DNA of 64,000 nucleotides, from contig JBJXFX010000032.1 of NCBI GenBank assembly GCA_046152925.1, positions 1-64,000 on the forward strand, written 5' to 3'. This DNA comes from CAMAUF01 sp046152925. Its GTDB lineage: Bacteria > Chloroflexota > Dehalococcoidia > Tepidiformales > Tepidiformaceae. Shown one piece after another: positions 25,658-33,752 of this stretch; position 1 is the stretch's first letter; every line of letters begins with the position of its first letter. The notes below the pieces were generated by a model that was given only the letters and a program-made list of their open reading frames with translations, was not told the origin of the DNA and searched no databases. A program made the position numbers and the translations under genes.

Positions 25658-28600
25658 TCAGACGAGGCCATGCTCGCGCGCGAAGTCCCGTGCCTTCCGG
25701 CGATTGTCGCAGCCCGTCTTGTCGAGGATGTTGCTCACGTGGCGGATGACCGTGTGCGGGCTGAGGACGAGCTTCGCTGCGATCTCCCCGTTCGTCATCC
25801 CCTCGGCGACCAGCCGCAGCACCTCGACCTCGCGCTCCGACAGCCCCGCTGGGTACACCGGCCTTGGCGCCGCGCCCAGGTCTCTGAGCAGCCGCTCGGC
25901 CTTGTCGACCGTCGGCCGCATCCTCATCGATTCCGCCTCGCTGAGCGCGAGCGCGGCCAGCTCGCGAGCACGTCCGCGGTCACCCGCCCCGTTCCGCTCC
26001 AGCAGCATGGCCGCGTACTCCGCCTTCGTCTTCGCCAGCGCCGGGCGGTGGCCCATGCGCGTCTCCATGGCGAGCGCATCCTCGAAGTGGCGTTCGGCGT
26101 CGTCGTAGCGCTCCATCAGTGCGGCGAGCATGCCCAGCGGGCGAGCCCCGGACCCGAACGAGAAGTTCGGGAAGCCGAGATCGGCGTTGAAGTGCGCGTA
26201 GGGGAGCGCCAGCTCGTAGACTCCCGCGGCGTGGTCACGCTCGCCCAGCAGCGCGCAAAACTCGGCCAATGACGGGTAACCTGCCGACGCGTAGTTCGAC
26301 GGGACGGGGAACCCCGCTTCTGCGAAACGCTGGAACGTCTCGTCGGCGCCCTTGAGGTCACCGCGGATGAGCTGAAGGCGCCCCCAGAACGGGGCGCCGT
26401 ACGGCAGGCGGCCCAAGCCCCGCGCTCCGCGTTCGGCTTCTCCCCATACCTCATCGAGACGGCCAACATCGCAACGCTGCCAGGCCAGTTGCAGGATGGC
26501 CCCCAGGATGAACAGCGGCTGGTTGATCCTCTTCGCCATCGCCTTGCCTGCGGCGTTGAGTGTATCGAGTCGCGCCTGGTCGCCGTCAAGCCAGGCCAGG
26601 GTGGCCGGAAAGACCCATTCTGAATAGATCCCGAGCAGGGTATCCCGGCTCTCGCGGACCGCGCGGGAATACGCCGGCAGCCGCTCGCGGAATGCTACAA
26701 GATCCCCGACCGCGAAGACGGCCCGCAGCTCTTTTTGGAGGGCTTCGCTCGTCTGCCAGGGGTGCCGGCCGGGTCCGGCAGAGTCGGCGGCTTCGCGGAG
26801 CGCCTGCCGCGCCTCGTCGTGCCGGCCTTCCATCGTCAGCCGGTCGCCAAGCGCGATTTGCCCCCAGATCCGCGTCCCAGGGTCCGCCGCCTGGGCGGCG
26901 AGCGCGATCGTCTGGTCGAGGTGCAGGGTCGCACTCACTGTGTCGTTGGAGAGCGTAAACACCTGGGCAAGCCGCGTATGCGCTTCGGGGAGCATGGCGT
27001 GGTCCTCGCCGAGCCGCTCCGCCGCCTCGCGCAGCAGCGCGATATTCTCCTCGTCGCGCACTCCGTAGTCTTTCATGGAGGACCAGTACCGGTTCTTGGC
27101 GGCACGGAAGAAGAGGTCGGGTCGAGTGCCGCAGCGGAGCAGCGCGATCGCCCGGTCGGCGTGGCGGGCACCTCCAGGGAGGTCGTCGAGCCACATCGCT
27201 GCCTCGCCCAGGAGCACGTGGAGCTCGGCCTGCGCTAGCTCAGGGAGCGACACCCCCTCCTCCTGCAGCTCGAGCGCGCGCGTCCCGTGGGCTGCCGTCT
27301 CTTCGTAGGCTGCTGTCAGGAACGCGCGCTCGGCCGCGAGCATCGAGTACCGCACCGCACGCTCCGCCACCCCCGACGAGGCGGCTTCGCAGAAGTGGTG
27401 GGCCAGCTCGCCGTAGCGCTCGGGTCGCTCGCCGGCACCCATTGCCTGCAGCGCCTCGCCCACCTGGCGGTGGAGCCGCACCCGCCGCGTTGTGTTCAGC
27501 TCCGAATAGAGCGCCTGCTGCACGAGCGCGTGACTGAAGCGGTAGCGCCCTGCAGCTCCCGACTCTTCCTCCACCAGCCCTGCGCCGATCGCCTCATCCA
27601 GTACATCGAGGAGGGCGTCGGACCCGAGGTCACTCACTCGCTCCAAGACGGCCAGCTCAAAGTCTCGCCCCTGCACGGAGGCGCGGCTCAGGACACCCTG
27701 GCATGCCTTGCTCAGCCGTGACAGCCGCCGCCCGACCACCTCCCGCACGCCCTCCGGGATGCCCAGCTCCTCGATGGAGGCTACATCACTGCGCCACAGC
27801 CCGTCACGCTCGTAGACCTTCCCCGTTTCCTTGAGATGGCGGACGACCTCGTGCAGGAAGAACGGGTTGCCCTCCGTCTCGCGATGCACCGCCGCTGCGA
27901 ACGCTTGCGTACCCGCGGTCGGCTCGTGGGGTGCGACCGCCTGGAGGAGCGCCTCCGCCTCGTCTAGGTCGAGCCCGCGTAGCAGGATGCGTTCGTGCCC
28001 CGCCTCGCGGCGCAGGTCGGCGAGCACCTCGGTCAGCGGGTGCTGGCGGTCGAGGTCCGTCTCGCGGTAGGCGCCCACGATGAACAGCGGCACTGCCTCG
28101 GGGCTGCGGACGATATGGCGGAGGAGGAGCAGCGTGGGCTTGTCCGCCCAGTGGAGGTCATCGAGGACGAGCACCAGCGGTCGTTCCCGGGCGATGTTCT
28201 CGAGCAGAGTGCAGACACCGTCAAACAGGCGGTAGCGGTCACCCTCGGGGTTGCCCGTGACCGGTTCGCCGATGCCTGGCACGCGCTCGCGCAGCTCCGG
28301 GACGAGGCGGGCGATCTCGGGGCCGCCATACGCGAGCTGGGCGGCGAGCGTTTCGGGCGCGGCGTGGGCGACGGCGTAACGGAGGAGTTCGACGAAGGGC
28401 TGGTAGGGCAGCAGCGCCTGCTCGTCGCAGCGTCCGCAGAGGACCGTGGCGCCCTCGCCATGGGCAGCCGCAGCGAACTCGGCGGCGAGGCGCGTCTTAC
28501 CGATGCCGGGCTCGCCAGCGATCAAGGTGATGCGCCCGTGTCCTTCCGCGCACACGTCCACAAACGCCGCCCGCAGACGCTCAAGCGCGTTCTCGCGGCC

Positions 28601-28669
28601 GACAAACGCAGAGCGCGCCCGTGCTATCGACGGCGGCAGCGGCAGTCTTGGGCCAGCGGTTTGCTCCAC
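25658..28669 (-). CDS. LAL-type (large ATP-binding LuxR) transcriptional regulator
   Basis: A 1003-residue regulator. An N-terminal AAA_16 ATPase starts RARSAFVGRENALERLRAAF. Walker A is GEPGIGKT near 52-59 and Walker B is LVLVLDDLHWAD. Residues from about 400 to 900 are helical TPR-like repeats. The last 65 residues are a LuxR helix-turn-helix (AGLSEREVEVLRLVAEGMTNGEIAAKLVLSPHTVIRHVSNIL). LAL proteins are ATP-dependent activators, of the MalT type, often of secondary metabolism or catabolism. The target is unknown. The GTG at 28669 has no clear ribosome site. It is transcribed toward the DHFR-like gene and follows a membrane-anchored small protein gene behind a hairpin. Confidence 0.93.
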   Translation of the reverse strand: MEQTAGPRLPLPPSIARARSAFVGRENALERLRAAFVDVCAEGHGRITLIAGEPGIGKTRLAAEFAAAAHGEGATVLCGRCDEQALLPYQPFVELLRYAVAHAAPETLAAQLAYGGPEIARLVPELRERVPGIGEPVTGNPEGDRYRLFDGVCTLLENIARERPLVLVLDDLHWADKPTLLLLRHIVRSPEAVPLFIVGAYRETDLDRQHPLTEVLADLRREAGHERILLRGLDLDEAEALLQAVAPHEPTAGTQAFAAAVHRETEGNPFFLHEVVRHLKETGKVYERDGLWRSDVASIEELGIPEGVREVVGRRLSRLSKACQGVLSRASVQGRDFELAVLERVSDLGSDALLDVLDEAIGAGLVEEESGAAGRYRFSHALVQQALYSELNTTRRVRLHRQVGEALQAMGAGERPERYGELAHHFCEAASSGVAERAVRYSMLAAERAFLTAAYEETAAHGTRALELQEEGVSLPELAQAELHVLLGEAAMWLDDLPGGARHADRAIALLRCGTRPDLFFRAAKNRYWSSMKDYGVRDEENIALLREAAERLGEDHAMLPEAHTRLAQVFTLSNDTVSATLHLDQTIALAAQAADPGTRIWGQIALGDRLTMEGRHDEARQALREAADSAGPGRHPWQTSEALQKELRAVFAVGDLVAFRERLPAYSRAVRESRDTLLGIYSEWVFPATLAWLDGDQARLDTLNAAGKAMAKRINQPLFILGAILQLAWQRCDVGRLDEVWGEAERGARGLGRLPYGAPFWGRLQLIRGDLKGADETFQRFAEAGFPVPSNYASAGYPSLAEFCALLGERDHAAGVYELALPYAHFNADLGFPNFSFGSGARPLGMLAALMERYDDAERHFEDALAMETRMGHRPALAKTKAEYAAMLLERNGAGDRGRARELAALALSEAESMRMRPTVDKAERLLRDLGAAPRPVYPAGLSEREVEVLRLVAEGMTNGEIAAKLVLSPHTVIRHVSNILDKTGCDNRRKARDFAREHGLV

Positions 28670-28746
28670 GGTGGAAGCGTCGGTTATCCCACCCCGCTTT
28701 GCAACGGCGCTGACCAGAGCGCTTCACCACTAGGCGAGATAACGGG

Positions 28747-28771
28747 ACGGGGCCTCGTTTGGGGGCCCCGT
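28747..28771 (-). terminator. 8-bp GC-rich hairpin between the small membrane protein and the LAL gene
   Basis: ACGGGGCC (28747-28754) pairs with GGCCCCGT (28764-28771) over a 9-nt loop, 28 bp past the stop of the 130-residue protein gene. No T-run follows on the minus strand, so termination may be partial. Confidence 0.45.
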
Positions 28772-28798
28772 GGTTGATCCGCGCTCCGGCCTGGTGTG

Positions 28799-29191
28799 TC
28801 ACAGGCGGTAGCTCACCGTCACGTCCTCGCCCGCTGAGCGCCGGAACGAGATCTCGCGGTCCAGTGCCTGGCGGGCCTCTTCGGAGGCGACGACGCGGAC
28901 CTGGATGCCCTTCACGCCCGTGTCGCTGAGGAACTGCTCGTAGACGGAGGCTTCTACCGCCGAACCCACGACGACATCGACCGTGGGCGAGACGCTCGAC
29001 GCCAGCGCTGGCGCCGCGGGGGTGAAGGGCTGAACCAGTGGTGCAAGCTGAGGGTCGTCGTTGCTGAGCTGGTTCACGGTGAAGATTGTTCCGGTCAAAA
29101 CCAGGCCAGTGGTAGCGATGGCGGCCAGGCCAGCGAGGCGGCGGCGGTTGACCTGCGGGCTCGGCTGCTGGGGGATGTTGAGGGTTGCCAT
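28799..29191 (-). CDS. small membrane-anchored protein of unknown function
   Basis: A 130-residue protein. Residues 1-17 are polar and basic (NRRR just before the helix). LAGLAAIATTGLVLTGTIFTV forms one membrane segment. The rest is outside or soluble: a Pro-rich linker (QPFTPAAPALASSV), then VDVVVGSAVEASVYEQFL and IQVRVVASEEARQAL. The ATG at 29191 has a clear AAGGAG site (CGAAGGAGAACCACA) directly upstream. I do not recognise the family. It is the gene upstream of the LAL regulator on the same strand, so a signalling or anchoring role in that pathway is possible but only inferred. Confidence 0.7.
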   Translation of the reverse strand: MATLNIPQQPSPQVNRRRLAGLAAIATTGLVLTGTIFTVNQLSNDDPQLAPLVQPFTPAAPALASSVSPTVDVVVGSAVEASVYEQFLSDTGVKGIQVRVVASEEARQALDREISFRRSAGEDVTVSYRL

Positions 29192-29310
29192 TGTGGTTCT
29201 CCTTCGTGTTCTCGGGGGTTCGCCCCTGACATCCAGAGAATCGCGTTTGCGCCCGCTGCTGCCCTCGCCAGCAGCTCGCCAACTTGCGCGGGGCACACGG
29301 GGCCAGACCC

Positions 29311-29347
29311 CTGTGCCGATAGCAAGCTCCTTGCTATCGGCTCACAG
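29311..29347. repeat. long stem-loop CCGATAGCAAG/CTTGCTATCGG
   Basis: CTGTG-CCGATAGCAAG (29311-29326) pairs with CTTGCTATCGG (29330-29340) and, past a 2-nt bulge, CACAG (29343-29347), giving 16 base pairs with a 3-nt loop. No T-tract is present on either strand. It lies upstream of the 130-residue protein gene and could be an RNA processing or regulatory hairpin, or a weak terminator of the tentative 64-residue gene. Confidence 0.5.
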
Positions 29348-29528
29348 GCACCCCAACGAAGCCACCGGATGTACGGCCGGCGGCCTCGAGAATACGGTCA
29401 TCCGTCGTTGGCTCGATGGGGCCGCTCTGGATGACCCCAAAGAAGACATCAGGCCCCGGCTCCGCCGTTGTGGCGAGATGCCGCGCGCGCCGCACGACGT
29501 CGCACCGCTCGACGTGCCGCGCGTTCAT
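29334..29528 (-). CDS. possible 64-residue protein, unrecognised
   Basis: This is the only reasonable frame in the 406-bp gap 29192-29597. It encodes MNARHVERCDVVRRARHLATT followed by a section with PGPDVFFGVIQSGPIEPTTDDRILEAAG, with GC-rich third positions. An AGGAG stretch precedes the ATG but only 1 nt away, which is too close, and the stop codon falls inside a strong stem-loop. No family is recognised. It may be a real small gene, a remnant, or chance; I consider it weakly supported. Confidence 0.25.
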   Translation of the reverse strand: MNARHVERCDVVRRARHLATTAEPGPDVFFGVIQSGPIEPTTDDRILEAAGRTSGGFVGVPVSR

Positions 29529-29597
29529 GCTCCTGGCGATGAGCGTCGTGCCCGTGGCCGCTCTCCGCGCATAACGAGCGACTCCCGGGGGGCCCTC

Positions 29598-30785
29598 CTA
29601 GTCCTTCCGCTCCCGTGGGTGGCCGGGCGGAAGACGCAGGTAGGACGCGTCCAGGGCCGACACCGAGGGGCAGCCGAGGTTCATCAGCGTCCCGTTGATC
29701 CCGCGCTTGTAGATCCCGAGCATCTGATGGACGCCCTTTTCGCCAGCGGCCGCCAGCGACCAGAAGTAGGGCCGCCCGAACATGACCGCCTTCGCCCCCA
29801 GCGCGACCGCCTTGACGACGTCGCCGCCGCGGCGGACGCCGCCGTCGAGCAGGACTTCGAGCTTGCCATCCGCCGCGTCGACCATCGCCGGGAGGGCGCG
29901 GATCGTGGCAGGGCCGTCGTCGAGGCCGTTGCCGCCGTGGTTCGAGACCGAGATGCCGTCGGCGCCGATGTCGATCGCCTTGCGCGCGTCGGAGGGGTCG
30001 GTCACGCCCTTGATGATCAGCGGGCCGCGCCAGATCTTGCGCACCCAGGCAAGGTCGTCCCAGGTCGGCGGGTAGGTCATGATCGACATCCCTGCGTGGG
30101 CGGCGGTGAGGACTTCGCCCTCGGGTGTGCGTGGGGCGTTCGGGAACTTGAGGTCAAGGCCGCCCTTGAGGAACTTCAGCGCCCACTCGGGCCGCATCAT
30201 CATTTCGGGGGCGTAGCGGATGGCCGTGCGGAGGTCGACGCGCCCAGGGACGCCCTTGACGGCGTTGAACCGCTCCCGGGCGCCAGTCCCACTCGCATAG
30301 TCGACCGTCACGAAGAGCGCCTTGCAGCCGGCCGCCTGAGCGCGCTCAATAGCGACCTGGGAGCCTTCGCGCCCGCCAATCATGTAAAGCTGGAACCAGA
30401 CGTTGGGGTTCACCTTGACGATGTCTTCGACCGAGAAGCTCGAGAGGATGCCGAGGCCGACGGGCACGCCATAGGCGGCGGCCGCTTTCGCGAGCCCCAT
30501 CTCGGCGTCCGGGTGGGACATGCGCAGGAAGCCGGCCGGGGTCGGGAACACGGGCATCGCGATCTCTTGGCCGAAGATCGTGGTCGTCAGGTCCCGCGGG
30601 ACATGGGCGTCATAGACGCGGGGGCGGAAGCCGATCTCTTCGAAGCCGCGGCGGTTGGCGTTCCGCGTGTTCTCTTGCTCGGTGCCGCCTTCGATCATCT
30701 GGTAGACCGAAGCGGGGAGCTTCTTCTTGGCGAGGCGATGGGCGTGCTCCGCCGAAAGGATGGTGGGGGACTTCATGAAGAGCAT
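29598..30785 (-). CDS. FMN-dependent alpha-hydroxy acid dehydrogenase, MftD-like
   Basis: A 395-residue TIM-barrel flavoprotein. It has PVFPTPAGFLRMSHPDAEMGLAKAA, FQLYM with GCKALFVTVDYASGTGARERFN, IIKGVTDPSDARKAIDIGADGISVSNHGGNGLDDGPATIRALP (catalytic histidine in SNHGG), and LLDGGVRRGGDVVKAVALGAKAVMFGRPY for the FMN phosphate. SNHGGNxLD rather than SNHGGRQLD places it nearer MftD of mycofactocin systems than lactate oxidase. No mycofactocin genes are in the window. The start ATG at 30785 has GGGAGG 5 bp upstream. It follows the SDR gene by 39 bp on the same strand, so the two probably form an operon of oxidoreductases. Confidence 0.9.
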   Translation of the reverse strand: MLFMKSPTILSAEHAHRLAKKKLPASVYQMIEGGTEQENTRNANRRGFEEIGFRPRVYDAHVPRDLTTTIFGQEIAMPVFPTPAGFLRMSHPDAEMGLAKAAAAYGVPVGLGILSSFSVEDIVKVNPNVWFQLYMIGGREGSQVAIERAQAAGCKALFVTVDYASGTGARERFNAVKGVPGRVDLRTAIRYAPEMMMRPEWALKFLKGGLDLKFPNAPRTPEGEVLTAAHAGMSIMTYPPTWDDLAWVRKIWRGPLIIKGVTDPSDARKAIDIGADGISVSNHGGNGLDDGPATIRALPAMVDAADGKLEVLLDGGVRRGGDVVKAVALGAKAVMFGRPYFWSLAAAGEKGVHQMLGIYKRGINGTLMNLGCPSVSALDASYLRLPPGHPRERKD

Positions 30786-30824
30786 CGGGCCTCCCGCTCG
30801 CGTGAATTCGGACCTCCCGTGATG

Positions 30825-31598
30825 TTAGCGCAGACCGGCGAGGGCCTCAGCATCCGCGCGGCCCGTCTTCGAGCCGCTTGGGCCGACGATCCAGCTCTGG
30901 CCGATGGGGCCGTCCGTGCCCTGGCGGACGATGTTCATGATCGCGAGGCCGACGTCGGCTGGCTTCATCCCGTTGGCAGCGGCCGCAGCGGATACGCCGC
31001 GGAGCATCGGGGTGTCGGTCGCGCCGGGGCAAATCGCGTTCACGCGGATGCCCTTGGACTTGAGCTCGAGCGCCCACGCCTCGGTTTGCCGCCATTGGAC
31101 GAACTTGGCGCCGTCGTAGCCGGTCGCCGCCGCCATTTGGTGGATGTAATGCCCCTCTTTGATGTGCTCGGTGATGATGTTGATGATGTTGCTGCCAGCC
31201 GGCATCACCGGGTGGGCCGCCAGCGCACAGTAGTAACTGCCGAGCGCACAGCCGCCGAGGGAGGCCCGATAGTTCGCGGCCTGCGACTCGAAGGAGCCCT
31301 GCGTCAGCGCCGTATTCACCCAGATCGCGGCGTTGTTGACGAGCAGGTCGATTGAGCCGAAGCGGTCGATGACCTCCGTAAAGGCCCGGCGGACTTGGGC
31401 GGCATCGGAGACATCGCAGTCGATCGCGAGGGCGTTACGGCCGAGGGCGCGGACCATGGCCGCGGTCTGGACGTTGTTGGCCGGGTCGTAGTCGATGCAG
31501 GCGACGTCGGCGCCCTCTTCCGCGGCGGCGATGGCGACGCCTCGCCCAATCCCGACGGCTGAACCAGTGACGACGGCGAATTTTCCTTGAAGCAGCAT
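30825..31598 (-). CDS. short-chain dehydrogenase/reductase with atypical active site
   Basis: A 257-residue SDR. The cofactor motif is TGSAVGIGRG, followed by NNAAIW, and D in ACIDYD favours NAD. The catalytic Tyr/Lys are in GYDGAKF (YxxxK). After the central strand SNIINII the usual Ser-Ser is replaced by ITEH, so the catalytic serine position is threonine or unusual, with an extended loop before the tyrosine. The C-terminal part, INAICPGATDTPML, is standard. It heads an operon with the FMN hydroxyacid dehydrogenase. The substrate is unknown. Confidence 0.9.
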   Translation of the reverse strand: MLLQGKFAVVTGSAVGIGRGVAIAAAEEGADVACIDYDPANNVQTAAMVRALGRNALAIDCDVSDAAQVRRAFTEVIDRFGSIDLLVNNAAIWVNTALTQGSFESQAANYRASLGGCALGSYYCALAAHPVMPAGSNIINIITEHIKEGHYIHQMAAATGYDGAKFVQWRQTEAWALELKSKGIRVNAICPGATDTPMLRGVSAAAAANGMKPADVGLAIMNIVRQGTDGPIGQSWIVGPSGSKTGRADAEALAGLR

Positions 31599-31761
31599 GG
31601 TCTGTGTCCTCCGGGGCCGGCCCAGGTGGGATCAGGGGCCGGATGTAGCGAAAATGGCGGCGATGACCCGATTAGGAGATCGCCGCCAGACACTAGCAGT
31701 TTGCTGTGTTGGACGTAAAGGAATCCTGGCCGTTCGGCCAGTGTTGGGCTGCCGGCCGCCC

Positions 31762-32370
31762 TTAGTAGTGCAGCCAGATCCCGAGGTCGTCGTCGGCAGG
31801 CCCCGCCGCGGCGGCCGGTGTTCGAAGTGGGGCGAAGGCGATACGGAGGCTGAGGAACATCACATAGGCCAAGGCGAGGTAGAGGACCGCGCTGAGCGGG
31901 CCGACCGTTTCGCGCGAGAAGAAGGCGAGCGTGAGGAATCCGGCGAGGAGTACGCTCGCGCCGATCACGGCCCGGCGGAGCCAGCGTCGGCGGCGGCCAA
32001 GCGCCATCCAGACCGTGAGGCCGAGGCTCGGCAAGAAGATGATCATGAACGGGCCCATCAGGAGAAAGGGGACGAGCGCCGTCGCGCGCTGGACGGCGCG
32101 ACGGCGGTGCGAGCCGTAGCGGCGCCAGGCGAAGGCAAGGCCGGCGGCCGCCCCCATCCCGGCGAAGACGAGGACGATGAACGTGGTGCCAGGCAGGCTG
32201 AAGACGTGGTCATCGCTGACGGTGCGCATCCAGAGGCGCGCCACCAGGGCTACGGCGGCGGCGAACAGCGCACCACGGAGCACGAGCACGCGCTTGGTGG
32301 GCGCCTGGCGCAGGCTCAGCCCGTCGCCGGCGACGAAGGCGGGGTTCATGAGGAGGAGGTCACGACGCAT
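31762..32370 (-). CDS. membrane protein of unknown function, PadR-module member
   Basis: A 202-residue protein with about five membrane helices (VLVLRGALFAAAVALVARL, FIVLVFAGMGAAAGLAFAW, ALVPFLLMGPFMIIFL, AVIGASVLLAGFLTLAFF, AVLYLALAYVMFLSL). No family is recognised. The ATG at 32370 is preferred to the one at 32379 because the AAGGG purine run is then 9 bp away rather than adjacent. Its promoter at 32404-32431 carries the same spacer sequence as the padR promoter, so it is probably co-regulated with the padR operon 73 bp upstream. Confidence 0.7.
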   Translation of the reverse strand: MRRDLLLMNPAFVAGDGLSLRQAPTKRVLVLRGALFAAAVALVARLWMRTVSDDHVFSLPGTTFIVLVFAGMGAAAGLAFAWRRYGSHRRRAVQRATALVPFLLMGPFMIIFLPSLGLTVWMALGRRRRWLRRAVIGASVLLAGFLTLAFFSRETVGPLSAVLYLALAYVMFLSLRIAFAPLRTPAAAAGPADDDLGIWLHY

Positions 32371-32403
32371 TGGGGGCATCCCTTCGGTCTTGGGTCTGCC
32401 CGA

Positions 32404-32431
32404 ATTATAGGAAGATAGATTCCGTTTGCAA
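32404..32431 (-). promoter_or_regulatory. promoter TTGCAA-N16-TATAAT with PadR-type operator in the spacer
   Basis: On the minus strand, -35 TTGCAA (32426-32431), a 16-bp spacer and a perfect -10 TATAAT (32404-32409) stand upstream of the membrane protein gene. The spacer ACGGAATCTATCTTCC matches the spacer of the padR promoter at 12 of 16 positions in the same register, suggesting a shared repressor site. Confidence 0.7.
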
Positions 32432-32442
32432 GAATCCCGAGG

Positions 32443-33060
32443 TCAGCCCCGTGAAGCGGCCTTTCCGGAGGAGCGCATGCGGAGCAGCGCGCCGACGATC
32501 ACCACCGTCGTGATCACCGGCAGCACGCCGCCGTTGTTGAAGCCGAGCGCCCATGGGACGGAGCCCACGAGCATGGCGCCCAGGCCGAGCCAGCGCCGTT
32601 GGGCGATCAGCTCCCAGCCGCCGTAGACGAAACCGCCGCTGATCAACAGGAGCGTGCCACCGACGAACCGGTCGCCGCGCGTCGCCGCCTCGCCGCCAAT
32701 CAAACTGATCAGGAGGACGGCGCCAATCAGGACATACAGCGCCGCCATCCCGAAGGCGAGGCCCGGGAAGCCGCGGCGCACGGACCAGCGGCCGGCGCCG
32801 CCCACGAGGCCCCAGGCGCCGCCCGCGGCCCGGAGGAAAGGCCGCGCAGGCTGGGTGTGCGCGAGCCGCCAGGTGAGGTCATCGGGGACGCCGCGGAGGC
32901 AGCGGGTCACGACCGCGCCCTGTTCGCCGCGCCGGAGCTGTTCCCAAACGTCGCCCGCGATCTCCTCGCGACGCCCGTCGCGGGCCTCCTCTGGGAGGCC
33001 GGAGGTGTAGAGATGGACCCAGGTGGTCACGGATTTCCGGATGAGTTGGTCTGTGGTCAC
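32443..33060 (-). CDS. PadR-associated membrane protein
   Basis: A 205-residue protein. Residues 1-70 are a soluble helical segment (TWVHLYTSGLPEEARDGRREEIAGDVWEQLRRGE and VPDDLTWRLAH) of the kind found at the N-terminus of membrane proteins encoded beside PadR regulators. Four hydrophobic segments follow (FGMAALYVLIGAVLLISLIGG and others). The GTG start at 33060 overlaps the padR stop (GTGA), so the two are translationally coupled. The function is unknown; an envelope-stress or antimicrobial-sensing partner of PadR is the usual guess. Confidence 0.75.
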   Translation of the reverse strand: MTTDQLIRKSVTTWVHLYTSGLPEEARDGRREEIAGDVWEQLRRGEQGAVVTRCLRGVPDDLTWRLAHTQPARPFLRAAGGAWGLVGGAGRWSVRRGFPGLAFGMAALYVLIGAVLLISLIGGEAATRGDRFVGGTLLLISGGFVYGGWELIAQRRWLGLGAMLVGSVPWALGFNNGGVLPVITTVVIVGALLRMRSSGKAASRG

Positions 33061-33413
33061 GCCGGCACCTCCGACCGTACCGCGGGGGCGGCTGCGCGCT
33101 GGGCGGCCCGCGCATCGGCGAAGGCGAGTTCGCCGATGGGGGTGACGTGATAGAGACGGCGGCGCGGCCGTTCTTCGGCGGCGGCGAGCTGTGGGTCTTC
33201 CCAGCGGCTGGCGATGAGTCCGGCCGTCTGCATGCGCTCGAGGGCCTTATAAAGCGTGCCGTGGGCGGTGAGGGAGCGGCTGTCGGCGTGCTCCTTTACC
33301 TTGGAGGCGATGAGGTAGCCGTGGAATTCGGCCCCCCCGCCGGCGCGGAGGAGGAGGGCGGCTTCGAGGATGGAGACTTCGAGCGGCAACAACGTGCCTG
33401 GCTTGCGTCGCAT
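33057..33413 (-). CDS. PadR family transcriptional regulator
   Basis: A 118-residue winged-helix regulator. It has LLPLEVSILEAALLL, then EFHGYLIASKVKEHADSRSLTAHGTLYKALERMQTAGLIASRWED (the PadR recognition helix G.lY..L.rle..GL), and RRLYHVTPIGELAF as the wing. The ATG at 33413 is preferred. A TTGACA promoter ends about 8 bp upstream, so the transcript may start at or next to the ATG (leaderless). The longer frame from 33467 would run back through that promoter. It is the first gene of an operon with the membrane protein downstream and is probably autoregulated through the site in its own promoter. Confidence 0.88.
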   Translation of the reverse strand: MRRKPGTLLPLEVSILEAALLLRAGGGAEFHGYLIASKVKEHADSRSLTAHGTLYKALERMQTAGLIASRWEDPQLAAAEERPRRRLYHVTPIGELAFADARAAQRAAAPAVRSEVPA

Positions 33414-33420
33414 GCCCCTA

Positions 33421-33448
33421 GCTTTAGGAAGGTAGGTGCCGATGTCAA
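33421..33448 (-). promoter_or_regulatory. padR promoter TTGACA-N16-TAAAGC with spacer operator
   Basis: On the minus strand, a consensus -35 TTGACA (33443-33448), the 16-bp spacer TCGGCACCTACCTTCC and a weak -10 TAAAGC (33421-33426) end 8 bp before the padR ATG. The spacer matches that of the promoter at 32404-32431 in the same position. The predicted transcription start nearly coincides with the ATG. Confidence 0.65.
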
Positions 33449-33752
33449 TACTGGTGATTGCGAACACCCCTGCATCTTCAGACGCGATCGGCTACACTGG
33501 CCCAGGTAAGGTGTGCCTTCCAGGGACTAGAAGGCTCCTTGCCCGCGTAACAAGGATTGGCCGGATGGACCACCCGCGGGCTTCCCGCAACCGACTCTCG
33601 ACGCCGCGAAGCGATGCGGGTGTTGTGCCATTCCTGGCATTCCCGATTCCTCCCTCTCTCGCCCGGCAACGGTCGGCTTCCCCGGCCGCAGCTTCCGCAC
33701 GCGTCGCACCGGGCGGCGACGTGGACACACTGCAAGGGTGGTTGACAACCGC
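33449..33752 (+). other. korA upstream region, no gene seen
   Basis: About 300 bp between the padR promoter and korA. A frame of about 100 codons is open here but encodes Arg/Ser/Pro-rich sequence with no family likeness. Short hairpins are possible (for example AAGGTGTGCCTT), but no known riboswitch is recognised. It presumably holds the korA promoter and a long leader. Confidence 0.4.

Noticed and set aside
29061..31355. Very long plus-strand open frame (764 codons) opposite the FMN dehydrogenase and SDR genes
   Set aside because: Arg/His/Asp-rich translation without family motifs; it is the complement of two well-recognised genes in high-GC DNA.
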